From MED-G105 sp039025235 (GTDB lineage: Bacteria > Pseudomonadota > Alphaproteobacteria > Caulobacterales > Parvularculaceae): a stretch of DNA of 64,000 nucleotides. Where the stretch lies: positions 1 through 64,000 of the forward strand of contig JBCCOS010000015.1 in assembly GCA_039025235.1 (NCBI GenBank), read 5' to 3'. Positions 63,067 to 64,000 of the stretch are shown here, piece by piece. A program made the position numbers and the translations under genes. The stretch's first letter is position 1. Every line of letters starts with the position of its first letter. The notes beneath the pieces were generated by a model, which was given only the letters and a program-made list of their open reading frames with translations, searched no databases and was not told where the DNA came from.

Positions 63067-63526
63067 ATTAGCCTTGGTTTAGAGGTATCGCAACGCCTAG
63101 AATAGTGTCATCAACCCCTTGATCAAAATGGCTTTTCGGAAATGATGAACATGACGGGCTTGCCCATTGATTAAGCCCGCCGCTTTTACGCGCTTTTATC
63201 CAATTCCGAAAATTAACCACACTCCAACAATCCAATGGATTTGTTGTGTCCCAAATCAAACGCGCGAGACCGGCAGCGCAAACTTTATTCAAACGGCAAA
63301 AGACTGAAATCAACGGTACGAAATAGGACGCCCCAACAATCTGGATGGGAGGGTGTCAACAACCGTTAGGTCGTTTGTATACCTGACAATTAATCATATC
63401 AGTTAACGCGAATCGTTAACACACTGTCAGAAGAAGCAGTTTCCAATCGTTGTCTTTAGGCCCTGAAGCAATAATAGACTTGACGGAATACGTGGCCCGG
63501 GATAGCACCATCGAGCATCTTTGCAC
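63067..63526. other. Upstream region of the nuo cluster
   Basis: About 460 bases that must hold the nuo promoter and the tRNA-Asp promoter. On the minus strand TTAACT and TATACA (complement 63376-63411) are spaced by about 19 bases, a weak candidate. No gene is supported. A minus-strand frame at 63068-63313 lacks recognisable features. Confidence 0.4.
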
Positions 63527-63603
63527 GCGGGTGTAGCTCAGCTGGTTAGAGTGCCGGCCTGTCACGCCGGAGGTCGCGGGTTCGAGCCCCGTCACTCGCG
63601 CCA
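63527..63603 (+). tRNA. tRNA-Asp (anticodon GTC)
   Basis: Full cloverleaf: acceptor GCGGGTG with CACTCGC (one G-T pair), anticodon stem CCGGC/GCCGG around CTGTCAC with anticodon GTC, T arm GCGGG-TTCGAGC-CCCGT, discriminator G and encoded CCA. It is a likely integration site of the element that starts just after it. Confidence 0.95.
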
Positions 63604-63637
63604 TTTCTCACGAAATGATATCGAGATAAGAGATTGA

Positions 63638-63675
63638 AAAGGCTCAACTTTTTAAGTTGAGCCTTTCTCATTTTT
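63638..63675 (+). terminator. Intrinsic terminator after tRNA-Asp
   Basis: AAAGGCTCAACTT and AAGTTGAGCCTTT form a perfect stem around TTT, followed by CTCATTTTT. It lies between the tRNA and the recombinase gene. Confidence 0.8.
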
Positions 63676-63692
63676 GACTTTTGCTCGAATTT

Positions 63693-63749
63693 GTGACCAC
63701 AATGTGCATCAAAACGTGACCTCTTTTTGGCTATCCGCACATGGTGACC
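63693..63749. repeat. Three GTGACC repeats ahead of the recombinase gene
   Basis: GTGACC occurs at 63693-63698, 63716-63721 and 63744-63749, the last one touching the recombinase start codon. Candidate arm-type or autoregulatory sites. The same hexamer is tripled beside tRNA-Thr at 6137-6192. Confidence 0.45.
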
Positions 63750-63750
63750 G

Positions 63751-64000
63751 ATGAAAAAACCTAACCGATACCTCGTGATTTTGAGGAACAAATATTACTA
63801 TCAACGTCGCGTACCCGGACGATTTAAGCACCTCGATTCGAGGGAGAGACCCCGCGTCTCATTAAAGACCGCCAACGTCGAATTGGCGCGGGCGAGACGC
63901 GACCTTTTGGAGGAGGCGGACGAGCAGTGGTGGTACACCCTCGCAGCCCGCGCAGCCGAAGCTTACACGCGAGGCGAAATGTCGGCAGCTGAACGCGAAG
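63751..64000 (+). CDS. Tyrosine recombinase/integrase, N-terminal part (truncated by window)
   Basis: An 83-codon start of a gene running out of the window. The N-terminus 'RYLVILRNKYYYQRRVPGRF', 'HLDSRERPRVSLKTANVELARARRDLLEEAD' matches the DUF6538 arm-binding region found at the start of many proteobacterial tyrosine recombinases. It lies 147 bases from the 3' end of tRNA-Asp and reads away from it, the usual layout of an integrated element. GC content rises here relative to its surroundings. The catalytic domain is outside the window. Confidence 0.85.
   Translation, partial: MKKPNRYLVILRNKYYYQRRVPGRFKHLDSRERPRVSLKTANVELARARRDLLEEADEQWWYTLAARAAEAYTRGEMSAAERE

Noticed and set aside
63068..63313. 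81-codon minus-strand frame upstream of nuoA
   Set aside because: No ribosome site or domain, and it would occupy the expected nuo promoter region.

Overview
The window looks like the chromosome of an alphaproteobacterium of moderate GC. The evidence is the division-site ATPase MipZ, the family markers DUF1489 and DUF1467, a CobT-type cobaltochelatase subunit, RNase J, and a 14-gene nuo cluster whose subunits carry typical alphaproteobacterial sequence. I cannot name a genus from sequence alone. No rRNA operon, insertion sequence or CRISPR array is visible.

Left end (1-6330). A serine hydrolase runs off the left edge. After a gap with a perfect 32-bp palindrome comes an AT-rich accessory block next to tRNA-Thr(GGU). 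It holds an AlpA-type regulator, a large primase-polymerase/SF3 helicase, an iteron-rich non-coding segment, and a protein that joins an FtsK-gamma-like domain to a phage small-terminase-like domain. This combination (own replication, own packaging specificity, no capsid genes) suggests a phage satellite or the remnant of one. No integrase is seen in this block, and I found no second copy of the tRNA end.

Middle (6.6-44.3 kb) is mostly housekeeping. It contains hisG, a cyclic-nucleotide-domain/thioredoxin-reductase-like flavoprotein, radA, cvpA, purF, cobT, a TadG-like vWA protein, a flavin reductase, an SLC13-type permease, an S9 peptidase, bpt, a TRAP transporter operon, a DnaJ-domain membrane protein, mipZ, a PapD-like chaperone, a SPOR lipoprotein, panC, a second serine hydrolase, a small group with DUF1489 and a membrane-anchored lysozyme, a frameshifted proline-rich protein with a PEP-CTERM-like tail, mgtE, DUF1467, rnj, coaX and birA. 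Several copies of a roughly 43-bp hairpin repeat lie in the gaps.

Right part (44.3-63.0 kb) is the respiratory complex I cluster on the minus strand, in the order nuoA-B-(membrane protein)-C-D-(zinc-ribbon protein)-(membrane protein)-E-(PaaI thioesterase)-F-(HU-like protein)-(GNAT)-G-H-I-J-K-L-M-N, running into birA, coaX, rnj, a DUF1467 gene and mgtE. The HU-like gene ends in a good intrinsic terminator, so the downstream nuoG-N genes probably have their own promoter.

At the extreme right, tRNA-Asp(GUC) is followed by the start of a tyrosine recombinase, so a second integrated element begins there and continues beyond the window. Both tRNA-linked loci carry three copies of the hexamer GTGACC next to the tRNA, which may be arm-type recombinase sites.
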